A DNA stretch of 6,415 bases from Candidatus Atribacteria bacterium (GTDB lineage: Bacteria > Atribacterota > Atribacteria > Atribacterales > Atribacteraceae): assembly GCA_018056205.1 (NCBI GenBank), contig JAGPGC010000067.1, forward strand, positions 1-6,415. Direction: 5' to 3'. Below the pieces are notes generated by a model. The model made no database searches. It saw nothing but the letters and a program-made list of their open reading frames with translations, and was not told the origin of the DNA. The position numbers and the translations under genes were made by a program. Below, piece by piece: positions 1 to 5,893 of the stretch. Each line of letters opens with the position of its first letter. Positions within the stretch are counted from its first letter, which is position 1.

Positions 1-96
1 CCCTAACCCTCTCCCACCAAGGGGCGAGGGAAAAAAATAAATAAAAGAATGAAATAGTTCCTTCTCCCTGGATGGGAGAAGGTGAGGATGAGGGTG
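1..96. repeat. Palindromic intergenic repeat with two nested hairpins, cut by the left window edge
   Basis: Two GC-rich hairpins stand out from AT-rich surroundings. The first pairs CCCTCTCCC (7-15) with 22-30, one mismatch, loop of about 6 nt. The second pairs CCTTCTCCC (60-68) with GGGAGAAGG (74-82), a perfect 9-bp stem with a 5-nt loop. The outer arms CCCTAACCCT (1-10) and AGGATGAGGG (85-94) are also roughly complementary, so the unit could fold as a cloverleaf-like structure. It carries no ORF. From memory, similar CCCTAACCCTCTCCC-type elements are scattered between genes in many bacterial genomes; copy number here cannot be seen from one window. The left boundary may lie outside the window. 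There is no long T-tract after either stem, so a simple terminator for an upstream gene is less likely. Confidence 0.65.
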
Positions 97-104
97 ATAT
101 TTAA

Positions 105-132
105 ACTCATAACTGATTACTCATCACCCGTC
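105..132. repeat. Degenerate 7-bp tandem repeat
   Basis: Successive heptamers ACTCATA (105), ACTGATT (112), ACTCATC (119) and ACCCGTC (126) form about four imperfect units in register. The array directly follows the palindromic element and lies between it and the cobQ promoter candidate. No function is evident. It could be part of the same dispersed intergenic unit or simply low-complexity filler. Confidence 0.5.
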
Positions 133-168
133 ACGGTATTTACAAGATAGGATTAAATTCAATAACTA

Positions 169-177
169 TGCTAAAAT
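169..177 (+). promoter_or_regulatory. Candidate extended -10 promoter of cobQ
   Basis: TG-C-TAAAAT at 169-177 matches an extended -10 element (TGnTATAAT, one mismatch in the hexamer). No good -35 box lies 16-18 bp upstream, which is tolerated by extended -10 promoters. Transcription would start near 184, giving a leader of only about 20-25 nt before the ATG at 207. That leaves no room for a cobalamin riboswitch between this promoter and the gene. Confidence 0.4.
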
Positions 178-194
178 TTTAGAGAGTATTTTTT

Positions 195-200
195 AAGGAG
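195..200 (+). promoter_or_regulatory. Ribosome binding site fixing the cobQ start
   Basis: AAGGAG at 195-200 lies 6 nt before the ATG at 207. A TTG at 201, in the same frame, directly abuts this motif and so has no usable spacing. The ATG at 207 is therefore the better start. Confidence 0.85.
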
Positions 201-206
201 TTGTTT

Positions 207-1700
207 ATGGCACGATATCTCATGTTTCAAGGAACTGGTTCTGGTGTTGGGAAAAGTCTAGTTACAGCAGGGTTTTGCCGGATATTTGCTCGCAAGGGGA
301 TAAGAGTGGCTCCTTTTAAAGCTCAAAATATGTCATTAAATTCAGGGGTCACCCCATTAGGTGAGGAAATAGGTCGGGCACAGATGTTGCAAGCTCGAGC
401 GGCAATGGTTGATCCTGATTCCCGAATGAACCCAATTTTGCTAAAACCTCAGGGAGACTGTCAGAGCCAAGTGATCATCCGGGGTAAGGTATGGAAGACT
501 TATGAAGCCTATGAGTATTATCAATATAAAAAATTTTTATGGGAGAAGATAATAGAAAGCCTGAATTCACTTGCTGAAGAGTATGATCTCATTTGTATTG
601 AAGGAGCTGGTAGTCCAGCAGAGATAAATTTACGAGAACAGGACCTGGTCAATATGTCGGTAGCTCGATATGCGCGTATACCAGTATTTCTCATTGGTGA
701 TATTGAAAAAGGCGGGGTATTTGCACAACTTTATGGAACTTGGGCACTTTTGACTAAAGAGGAAAGAGAATTACTCTGTGGCTTTATTATTAATAAATTC
801 AGAGGGAATTATACAATTTTAGAACCAGGATTGAAAGAAATTGAAAAATTAACTCAAATTCCAGTTTTAGGCGTTATTCCTTATTCTCGTTTTCAGCTTG
901 ACGACGAGGATAGTATGACAGTAAAAATTGAATCGACTCAAAAATCATTCAAAACTAGCGATATTAAAATTGGCATTATCCGTTTCCCCCATATTGCTAA
1001 TTTCACTGATTTTGAACCATTAGACCATGAACCTGATGTGGAAACTCGATACATTTTCCCTGATGAAACGTTAAATAAGTTTGATATGATAATACTTCCC
1101 GGAAGTAAAAATACCATTAGAGATCTTCAATGGTTGAAACAATTTTGTTTTCAGGAACGGTTGGAGCAGTTTATATATCATGGAGGAGTGGTGTTGGGTG
1201 TTTGTGGTGGATATCAGATGTTGGGAGAATCCCTCATAGATCTTGATGGAAACGAAGATTACCAAGGTGAAATGGAAGGATTGGCGATCATTCCAATGAA
1301 AACCATTTTTGAGAAAGAAAAAACCCTTAGAATAATGCAGGGATTTGTAAAAAAAGCTGAGCAGGTTCCAGTGAAAGGTTATGAAATTCATCAGGGAAAA
1401 AGTTCTTTTTTTCAAGCTTACGAACCGTTATTTACATTTTTTTTAGGAAACAAAATTGAGCCTGAAGGGGTTGTAATCAACGATCAGGTATTTGGAACTT
1501 ATCTGCATGGATTGTTTGATGATGGATCATTCCGAAGGTATTTTATAAATCAGCTTCGAAAGAGAAAAGGATTAAAAGCTATTTCAACGATTTCCTTATC
1601 TTGGCAGGAAATAATTGAAAAAGAACTTAACCGGTTGGCAGATTTACTTGAAACCTATATAGATGTTAAACGAGTAGAAAACCTGATCGAGAATCATTGA
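207..1700 (+). CDS. cobQ: Cobyric acid synthase (adenosylcobyrinate a,c-diamide amidotransferase)
   Basis: CobQ (CbiP) amidates four side-chain carboxylates of adenosylcobyrinic acid a,c-diamide, using glutamine and ATP, to give cobyric acid in cobalamin synthesis in the cytoplasm. The 497-aa product has the full family architecture. The N-terminal dethiobiotin-synthetase-like ATPase domain starts with P-loop GTGSGVGKS (residues 9-17), followed by FKAQNMSLNSGVT, IEGAGSPAEINL (131-142) and LIGDIEKGGVFAQLYGT. The C-terminal class I glutaminase domain has the nucleophile Cys333 in GVCGGYQMLG, the GYEIHQGK motif (391-398) and the catalytic His434 in TYLHGLF. Length is usual for the family and nothing appears broken. 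The start is the ATG after AAGGAG. A cupin gene follows 25 bp downstream. No other cobalamin gene is in the window, so whether the organism makes B12 de novo or salvages corrinoids cannot be judged. Confidence 0.97.
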   Translation: MARYLMFQGTGSGVGKSLVTAGFCRIFARKGIRVAPFKAQNMSLNSGVTPLGEEIGRAQMLQARAAMVDPDSRMNPILLKPQGDCQSQVIIRGKVWKTYEAYEYYQYKKFLWEKIIESLNSLAEEYDLICIEGAGSPAEINLREQDLVNMSVARYARIPVFLIGDIEKGGVFAQLYGTWALLTKEERELLCGFIINKFRGNYTILEPGLKEIEKLTQIPVLGVIPYSRFQLDDEDSMTVKIESTQKSFKTSDIKIGIIRFPHIANFTDFEPLDHEPDVETRYIFPDETLNKFDMIILPGSKNTIRDLQWLKQFCFQERLEQFIYHGGVVLGVCGGYQMLGESLIDLDGNEDYQGEMEGLAIIPMKTIFEKEKTLRIMQGFVKKAEQVPVKGYEIHQGKSSFFQAYEPLFTFFLGNKIEPEGVVINDQVFGTYLHGLFDDGSFRRYFINQLRKRKGLKAISTISLSWQEIIEKELNRLADLLETYIDVKRVENLIENH

Positions 1701-1704
1701 TTCC

Positions 1705-1726
1705 TATACTATATAGGGGGAGTATA
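1705..1726 (+). promoter_or_regulatory. Cupin Shine-Dalgarno in the loop of a small hairpin
   Basis: AGGGGGAG (1715-1722) precedes the cupin ATG at 1726. It is framed by the 6-bp inverted repeat TATACT (1705-1710) and AGTATA (1721-1726), which would place most of the purine tract in a 10-nt loop and pair the first base of the start codon. The stem is short and AT-rich, so it may be chance. The ribosome binding site itself is solid; the hairpin is tentative. Confidence 0.45.
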
Positions 1727-2085
1727 TGTTACTCCGACGATTAGAAGACTGCGATGAATTCATAGCGAGCGATCTGACGAAACTACGAGAAATACTTCAT
1801 CCGGATAAACTGGAAATTGATATACATTATAGCCTTGCCCACGCTACTCTTCCTCCAGGATGCATCTCTAAACCTCATTATCTCTATTCTTCTGAAGTTT
1901 ATTTCATTTTATCTGGTAAAGGAATTATGCACATAAATAATCAAATTGAGCAGGTAGAGAAAGGTTATACTATCTATATTCCTCCCAAGTCTATACAATT
2001 TATTGAAAATCCCGGTAATCAAGACCTAGTATTTCTTTGTATTGTTGATCCGGCTTGGGCAAAAGAAGATGAAATTATACTTTAA
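1726..2085 (+). CDS. Small single-domain cupin protein with atypical metal ligands
   Basis: A 119-aa, probably cytoplasmic beta-barrel protein with no signal peptide or membrane segment. It matches a familiar mono-cupin family in which a conserved segment around residues 20-42 (LREILHPDK, YSLAHA) leads into cupin motif 1, G45-x5-H51 to E57 and G64 (PHYLYSSEVYFILSGKG). Motif 2 is G80 to N95 (GYTIYIPPKSIQFIEN), and the end reads FLCIVDPAW. Relative to the classic motif G-x5-HxH-x3-4-E-x6-G, the second His is Leu53. In motif 2 the usual Gly and His are Lys88 and Gln91. Only His51 and Glu57, possibly with Gln91, remain as ligands, so it may bind metal weakly or act as a binding protein. The substrate is unknown. 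It follows cobQ by 25 bp on the same strand and is probably co-transcribed, but a role in cobamide metabolism is only a guess from position. Confidence 0.88.
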   Translation: MLLRRLEDCDEFIASDLTKLREILHPDKLEIDIHYSLAHATLPPGCISKPHYLYSSEVYFILSGKGIMHINNQIEQVEKGYTIYIPPKSIQFIENPGNQDLVFLCIVDPAWAKEDEIIL

Positions 2086-2114
2086 AAAATCTAACTAAAA
2101 ATCAATTAAGATTT
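2084..2114 (-). terminator. Weak candidate terminator of the cysK-larE-mnmA-nadA operon
   Basis: On the minus strand AAATCT-t-AA (2114-2106) can pair with TTAGATTT (2094-2087), an AT-only-rich stem of 8 bp with one bulge and a loop of about 11 nt, followed by six Ts (2089-2084). It overlaps the nadA stop codon. Only 20 bp separate the convergent nadA and cupin stop codons, so one of these transcripts must end here or read into the other. The low GC of the stem makes efficient termination doubtful. No stronger hairpin is visible. Confidence 0.25.
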
Positions 2115-3017
2115 ATACTCTAACATACGACGGATACTTTTTTCAGCTTGCTGTTGAATCGACTCGGGTATAGTAATCTCTCCATAATCAAAACGGAGTG
2201 AATGAAGGATTTTTTCCGGGGTTATTTTCTTCATATCTGAACAAATAGCCCGAGTCGAAGCCGGGTAGAATTTTTTTTCTGGATTTTCTTTACGAAGACG
2301 ATAGAGAATGCCAATCTCAGTTCCAATTACAAATTCATTTTCTTTAGATTGCTTGATAAATCGAGACATCCCTTCAGTTGACTGAACCTGGTCGGCCAAA
2401 TCAATCACCTCGGGAAGACACTCGGGATGAACAACAACTAAAGCTCGAGGATGGAGTTTTTTTTGAAAATGGATATGTTCAGGAAGAATATTGGCATGAA
2501 TTGGGCAATATCCATCCCAAATTATAAATTGACGACCGGTTTTTCTTGAAACATAGTTGGCTAAATTTTTATCAGGTATAAAAATTATTTCTTTAGCATC
2601 TTTTAAAGCATCAGTGATAATCTTTGTGGCGTTAGCTGAAGTACAACAGATATCACATTCAGCTTTCACTGCTGCGGTAGTATTTACATAAGCAAGTACT
2701 TGAGCTTCGGGGTTCTCTGATTTAAGTTTTTGAACTTCATGAGCGGTAATAGTATCTGCCATTGGACAACCAGCATTTTTTTCTGGAAGGAGTACGGTTT
2801 TATCTGGAGAAAGAATTTTCGCAGTTTCCGCCATAAATCGAACACCGCAAAAAACTATAACATCTGCTTTGGTTCGATGGGCTTCAATACTTAAACCTAA
2901 AGAATCACCTAAAAAATCTGCTAAGTCCTGGATATCGGGGGGTTGATAATTATGAACCAAAATAAGAGCATTTTTGGTTTTTTTTAATTCTTGGATTTGT
3001 TGGACTACTGTTTTCAT
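2106..3017 (-). CDS. nadA: Quinolinate synthase NadA
   Basis: NadA condenses iminoaspartate with dihydroxyacetone phosphate to quinolinate, the precursor of NAD, in the cytoplasm using a [4Fe-4S] cluster. The 303-aa product shows the three-fold NadA layout and the three cluster cysteines: Cys84 (NAGCPMAD), Cys171 (GYCPIH) and Cys259 (RAICSDMKKIT). Other family motifs are VHNYQPPDIQDLADFLGDSL (21-40), FCGVRFMAE (56-64), CCTSANA (124-130) and HPEC (197-200). Length is normal for the short bacterial type. The frame stays open upstream to 3074, but those codons lie inside mnmA. The ATG at 3017 has a perfect AGGAGG 7 nt upstream and aligns with family N-termini. The start overlaps the mnmA stop as ATGA, implying translational coupling. 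Its usual partners nadB and nadC are not in the window, so being the last gene of a sulfur operon is slightly unusual. The link may be its need for an Fe-S cluster (inference). Confidence 0.97.
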   Translation of the reverse strand: MKTVVQQIQELKKTKNALILVHNYQPPDIQDLADFLGDSLGLSIEAHRTKADVIVFCGVRFMAETAKILSPDKTVLLPEKNAGCPMADTITAHEVQKLKSENPEAQVLAYVNTTAAVKAECDICCTSANATKIITDALKDAKEIIFIPDKNLANYVSRKTGRQFIIWDGYCPIHANILPEHIHFQKKLHPRALVVVHPECLPEVIDLADQVQSTEGMSRFIKQSKENEFVIGTEIGILYRLRKENPEKKFYPASTRAICSDMKKITPEKILHSLRFDYGEITIPESIQQQAEKSIRRMLEYKS

Positions 3018-4075
3018 TGTAAAACCTCCTTGATAATCCCTCCTCCAATTACAACTCCTTCTTGAGTGTACCACACCACTGATTGACCCGGGGTTATACT
3101 TTCTAATTTTTTGGTAAAAATAACTTTTATTTCATTGTTTATTGGTTCCAATGTACATTGATGTTCTTGCTGGGAATAGCGAATGAGAGCGAAAACTTCA
3201 CCGTTAGGAATTTTATCAACTAATAAATTAACTTGAGTAGCAACCAGGGCTTGAGCTTGTAAATCTTTTTTTTCACCAACTACGATAGCATTTTGAGATG
3301 GATCGATATCGATAACATAAAGAGGGTGAGAACTACTAATTCCTAATCCCTTTCTTTGACCTATGGTATAAAAATAAATTCCACAATGTTGACCAAGTAC
3401 TTTCCCCTGAATATTTATAATTGGACCTGAACGGTCAAGCTGAGAACGATTTTTGATGAAATTACCATAATTTCCCTGGGGAAGGAAGCAAATATCTTGA
3501 CTTTCAGATTTTTCACTCATTGGCAGATCAAGTTGGCCAGAAAGAGATTTTACCTCTTCTTTTTTTAACTGAGCTAAGGGAAAAAGAATTCTATCGAGAG
3601 TTTCCCTACGGATATTGTATAAAAAATAGGTTTGATCTTTCGAGCGATCTCGAGGTTTTCTTAAAAAAAAATTGTTATCCTTGCAATCGATTTGAGCATA
3701 ATGTCCCGTGGCAAAAAAGTCAAATCCATTTTTCATAGCTTTATCGAAAAGAAGTCCGAATTTAATCTGTCTATTACAAATTACACAAGGGTTGGGAGTT
3801 CTTCCTAACAAGTATTCCTTAATAAAAGGGTTTACTACTTCATTTTCAAACTCAGAACTTAAGTCAAGGGTTTGATGCGGAATTTCAAGAATTTCACACA
3901 CCTTTTTAGCATCGTTTAAAGCAGATCCAGAACGTGGATCATGGGAAGAACCATGAACAACCTGAAAAGTCATGGTAACGCCGTAAACCTGATACCCTTG
4001 TTTCTTTAAAAGGAAAGCGGCAATAGAAGAGTCTATTCCCCCGCTCATAGCAATTAAGACTTTTTTTGAATTCAA
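3014..4075 (-). CDS. mnmA: tRNA-specific 2-thiouridylase MnmA
   Basis: MnmA adenylates C2 of uridine 34 in the tRNAs for Glu, Gln and Lys and replaces the oxygen with sulfur, forming the s2U wobble base. The 353-aa product is full length. The N-terminal PP-loop ATPase has SGGIDSS (11-17), GHYAQ (124-128) and KDQTYFL (146-152). Catalytic-region cysteines are Cys100 in NPCVICN and Cys196 in SQDICFLPQGNY, with an extra Cys97 making a CxxC. The middle and C-terminal beta domains carry YTIGQRKGLGI (236-246) and ITPGQSVVWYTQEGVVIGGGII. Cys97, Cys100 and Cys196 match the cysteine set proposed to hold a [4Fe-4S] cluster in some MnmA enzymes. The E. coli type, from memory, has Asp at the Cys97 position. 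The start is TTG at 4075, preceded by GAGGAG; the next Met (residue 10) would cut off the first beta strand before the PP-loop. It overlaps the larE stop by 4 bp (TTGA) and the nadA start by 4 bp (ATGA). Confidence 0.97.
   Translation of the reverse strand: MNSKKVLIAMSGGIDSSIAAFLLKKQGYQVYGVTMTFQVVHGSSHDPRSGSALNDAKKVCEILEIPHQTLDLSSEFENEVVNPFIKEYLLGRTPNPCVICNRQIKFGLLFDKAMKNGFDFFATGHYAQIDCKDNNFFLRKPRDRSKDQTYFLYNIRRETLDRILFPLAQLKKEEVKSLSGQLDLPMSEKSESQDICFLPQGNYGNFIKNRSQLDRSGPIINIQGKVLGQHCGIYFYTIGQRKGLGISSSHPLYVIDIDPSQNAIVVGEKKDLQAQALVATQVNLLVDKIPNGEVFALIRYSQQEHQCTLEPINNEIKVIFTKKLESITPGQSVVWYTQEGVVIGGGIIKEVLQ
3025..3030 (-). promoter_or_regulatory. Ribosome binding site of nadA, inside mnmA
   Basis: CCTCCT on the plus strand reads AGGAGG on the minus strand, 7 nt before the ATG at 3017. 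It lies within the last codons of mnmA and decides the nadA start in favour of 3017 over the longer open frame to 3074. Confidence 0.9.
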
Positions 4076-4899
4076 TTTAACTCCTCAAGATTTAGTTCTT
4101 CATTCATACTTCCAGAACGATATCCTTCTAAATCTAATGTTACCCAGCGGTAACCTAAAGACTTTAGTCCTTTGATTATTTGTTGGTGATAGTTATGAAT
4201 TCGAGTGAGATCATTATTTTGAAGAGGGATTTCAATTCGAGCAACTGGGAAGTGATCTCTAACTCGTAATTGGCTAAAGCCAAATTCTAAAAGGAATAAC
4301 TCGGCTTTTTCAATTCGTTGTAAATGTTCTGAAGAGATAACTGACCCAAAAGGAATGCGGGTTGCTAAGCAGGAGAAGGAAAGTTGATTCCAGGTGGGTA
4401 AGTTTTTTTCCTTGGATATTAAGCGAATTTCTTCTTTAGTAAAACCTGCTTCCAGGAGAGGGCTTTTAATTCCCATTTCTTGGATTGCTTTTTTCCCAGG
4501 ACGGAAATCTGATAAATCATCAATATTTGAGCCTTCTACAATTGATTGATATCTCTTCTGATGGGCAATTACTTGTATGGTTTCAAAGAGTAATTTTTTA
4601 CAAAAATAACAGCGATTTGGTTCATTTTGAATAATTGCAAGATTTTGAAGAAGATCTACCTCCTCGATTATAAGTGGAAGATTCAATTGATTAGCATTCC
4701 GGAGAGCAAAATCCTTTTCTCTTTTCGATAAAAATGGTGTATCAATTAAAATACCACAAGTTTTGTCTCTTAAGGCTTCATAACTGGCAAATAAGAGAAA
4801 GGTGCTGTCAACTCCACCTGAATAGGCAACAAGACAACTCTTTAGACTATTCAAGATTTGTAACAATTTATTATATTTTTTCTTTAATTCTTTGTTCAT
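4072..4899 (-). CDS. larE: LarE-family ATP-dependent sulfur transferase
   Basis: The LarE family activates a carboxylate with ATP through a PP-loop and inserts sulfur. In lactate racemase maturation it converts pyridinium-3,5-biscarboxylate mononucleotide to the bisthiocarboxylate of the nickel-pincer cofactor. The 275-aa product has PP-loop AYSGGVDSTFL with SGGVDST at 27-33. Further family motifs are RCYFCKKLLF (Cys97, Cys100), EGSNIDDLSDFRPGKKA, SPLLEAGFTKEEIR, FSCLATRIPFG (Cys177) and a C-terminal VARIEI. Cys177 aligns with the cysteine sacrificed in lactobacillus LarE. Together with the Cys97/Cys100 pair it resembles the three-cysteine [4Fe-4S] type described in Thermotoga, which would use sulfide catalytically. 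The ATG at 4899 follows AAGGA at a good distance; a TTG at 4914 in the same frame has no ribosome binding site and would overlap cysK. No larA, larB or larC is in view, so the true acceptor is open. It sits between cysK and mnmA. Confidence 0.9.
   Translation of the reverse strand: MNKELKKKYNKLLQILNSLKSCLVAYSGGVDSTFLLFASYEALRDKTCGILIDTPFLSKREKDFALRNANQLNLPLIIEEVDLLQNLAIIQNEPNRCYFCKKLLFETIQVIAHQKRYQSIVEGSNIDDLSDFRPGKKAIQEMGIKSPLLEAGFTKEEIRLISKEKNLPTWNQLSFSCLATRIPFGSVISSEHLQRIEKAELFLLEFGFSQLRVRDHFPVARIEIPLQNNDLTRIHNYHQQIIKGLKSLGYRWVTLDLEGYRSGSMNEELNLEELN
4081..4086 (-). promoter_or_regulatory. Ribosome binding site supporting the TTG start of mnmA
   Basis: GAGGAG on the minus strand ends 5 nt before the TTG at 4075. 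It lies within the last codons of larE. No ATG or GTG in frame sits at a workable distance, so this site supports TTG as the genuine start. Confidence 0.8.
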
Positions 4900-4901
4900 A
4901 A

Positions 4902-4909
4902 CTTTCCTT
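4902..4909 (-). promoter_or_regulatory. Ribosome binding site fixing the larE start at 4899
   Basis: AAGGAAAG on the minus strand (4909-4902) precedes the ATG at 4899, with its core AAGGA 5 nt away. It begins within the cysK TAA stop codon, so larE translation probably restarts from ribosomes finishing cysK. Confidence 0.7.
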
Positions 4910-5819
4910 ACCAAACTGATAAGTACCGTTCTCCAGTATCAGGGAAAATAACCACGATTAATTTCCCTTGGTTTTCTTCACGGTGAGCTAATTGAAGGGC
5001 TGCCCAACCAGCTGCACCGCTTGAAATGCCTACATGGATACCCTCGGTTTGAGCAAGGCATTTTGCAATAGCAAAGGCGTCTTCATCCTCGACTGGGATG
5101 ATTTCATCAATTAACTCCTGACGAAGAATCTCAGGAATAAATCCCGCTCCAATACCCTGAATTTGATGAGGTCCTGGGGATCCTCCTGATAAAACCGGAG
5201 ATTTTTTTGGTTCAACGGCAACCACTTTCAAAGACGGTTTACGTGTTTTTAACACTTCTGAGGTTCCAGTGATAGTTCCTCCTGATCCAACTCCACAGAC
5301 CAAAATGTCAATAGTTCCATCGGTGTCAGTCCAGATCTCTTCTGCGGTAGTTTCTCGGTGAATTTTTGGGTTAGCAGGGTTTTTAAATTGCATGGGCATA
5401 AAAGATTTGGTATTCTCTCGAGCTAATTCTTCAGCTTTTTTTATTGCCCCAAGCATTCCTTCTGATGATGAGGTGAGGACCAGTTCAGCGCCAAACCAGG
5501 AAAGAATTTTCCTTCTTTCGATAGACACGCTCTCTGGCATGGTGAGAATTAACTTATATCCACGTTGAGCGCAGACAAAAGCTAAAGCTATACCAGTGTT
5601 GCCACTAGTTGGTTCAATTATTAAGGTATCTTTATCTATAGATCCATTTTTTTCAGCTTCTGTTATCATAGAAACTCCAATGCGATCTTTCACACTTCCG
5701 CAAGGGTTCAAGTATTCTAATTTGGCAGCCACTTTCCCAGGGAGATTAACACTTAATTTAGAAAGGTACACTAATGGAGTATTACCTATAAGCTGAGTAA
5801 TATTTTGGGCAATTTTCAT
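4908..5819 (-). CDS. cysK: Cysteine synthase (O-acetylserine sulfhydrylase)
   Basis: This PLP enzyme makes cysteine from O-acetylserine and sulfide in the cytoplasm. The 303-aa product is full length for CysK and lacks the CBS-domain extension of cystathionine beta-synthases. Lys44 in NPCGSVKDR is the PLP Schiff-base lysine. The substrate loop is PTSGNTG (70-76), and QFKNPANP follows at 144-151. The phosphate-binding loop is [10 protein letters not shown] (176-185), then [13 protein letters not shown]. Ser267 in GISSGAA should contact the pyridine nitrogen, and PDTGERYLS closes the chain. The start ATG has AAGGAAGG 5 nt upstream. The gene lies 74 bp downstream of the thiouridylase-like gene and 8 bp upstream of larE. 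It is therefore placed to supply cysteine, or to balance sulfide, for the sulfur-insertion enzymes encoded next (inference). CysK and CysM types are hard to separate by eye; the overall motifs favour CysK. Confidence 0.94.
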   Translation of the reverse strand: MKIAQNITQLIGNTPLVYLSKLSVNLPGKVAAKLEYLNPCGSVKDRIGVSMITEAEKNGSIDKDTLIIEPTSGNTGIALAFVCAQRGYKLILTMPESVSIERRKILSWFGAELVLTSSSEGMLGAIKKAEELARENTKSFMPMQFKNPANPKIHRETTAEEIWTDTDGTIDILVCGVGSGGTITGTSEVLKTRKPSLKVVAVEPKKSPVLSGGSPGPHQIQGIGAGFIPEILRQELIDEIIPVEDEDAFAIAKCLAQTEGIHVGISSGAAGWAALQLAHREENQGKLIVVIFPDTGERYLSVW

Positions 5820-5851
5820 AATAACCTTCCTTTCAAAAAATTAATAACCTT
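5819..5851 (-). repeat. 10-bp direct repeat in the cysK leader
   Basis: TAATAACCTT occurs perfectly at 5819-5828 and 5842-5851, spaced 23 bp (minus strand AAGGTTATTA). The copy nearer the gene contributes part of the cysK ribosome binding site and the first base of its start codon. It may reflect a small local duplication or a regulatory site; no known operator matches that I recognise. Confidence 0.5.
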
Positions 5852-5868
5852 ACCATTATGTTACCATT
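5850..5868. promoter_or_regulatory. Direct repeat TTACCATT x2, possible operator of the cysK operon
   Basis: TTACCATT is repeated exactly at 5850-5857 and 5861-5868, an 11-bp period, close to one helical turn. The pair covers the candidate -10 region of the cysK promoter, a usual place for a repressor or activator with tandem half-sites. The regulator is unknown. Two 8-mers in AT-rich DNA could also arise by chance. Confidence 0.35.
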
Positions 5869-5886
5869 CTATATTTTAATTGATAA
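5858..5886 (-). promoter_or_regulatory. Weak candidate sigma-70 promoter of cysK-larE-mnmA-nadA
   Basis: On the minus strand TTATCA (5886-5881) and TAACAT (5863-5858) are separated by 17 bp; each matches 4 of 6 consensus positions. Transcription would start near 5851, about 30 nt before the cysK ATG. The operon might instead be read through from the upstream thiouridylase-like gene, as no terminator is visible in the 74-bp gap. Confidence 0.3.
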
Positions 5887-5893
5887 ACTTGAA

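Noticed and set aside
1..206. Cobalamin riboswitch upstream of cobQ
   Set aside because: I find no B12-box-like conserved core, and the putative leader after the promoter is only about 20-25 nt. An element further left of the window cannot be excluded.
1071..1415. Open frame of 114 codons on the minus strand
   Set aside because: It lies fully inside cobQ, is rich in Phe, His and Ser without family motifs, and has no supporting ribosome binding site that I can see.
3018..3074. Extended N-terminus for nadA
   Set aside because: The extra 19 codons fall within mnmA coding sequence and do not resemble NadA. The ATG at 3017 has an ideal ribosome binding site.
3520..3738. Open frame of 72 codons on the plus strand
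   Set aside because: It is antisense inside mnmA with no recognisable motif.
4900..4914. TTG start for larE at 4914
   Set aside because: No Shine-Dalgarno precedes it, and the ATG five codons later has one.
5596..5796. Open frame of 66 codons on the plus strand
   Set aside because: It is antisense inside cysK and shows only the complement of conserved cysK codons.
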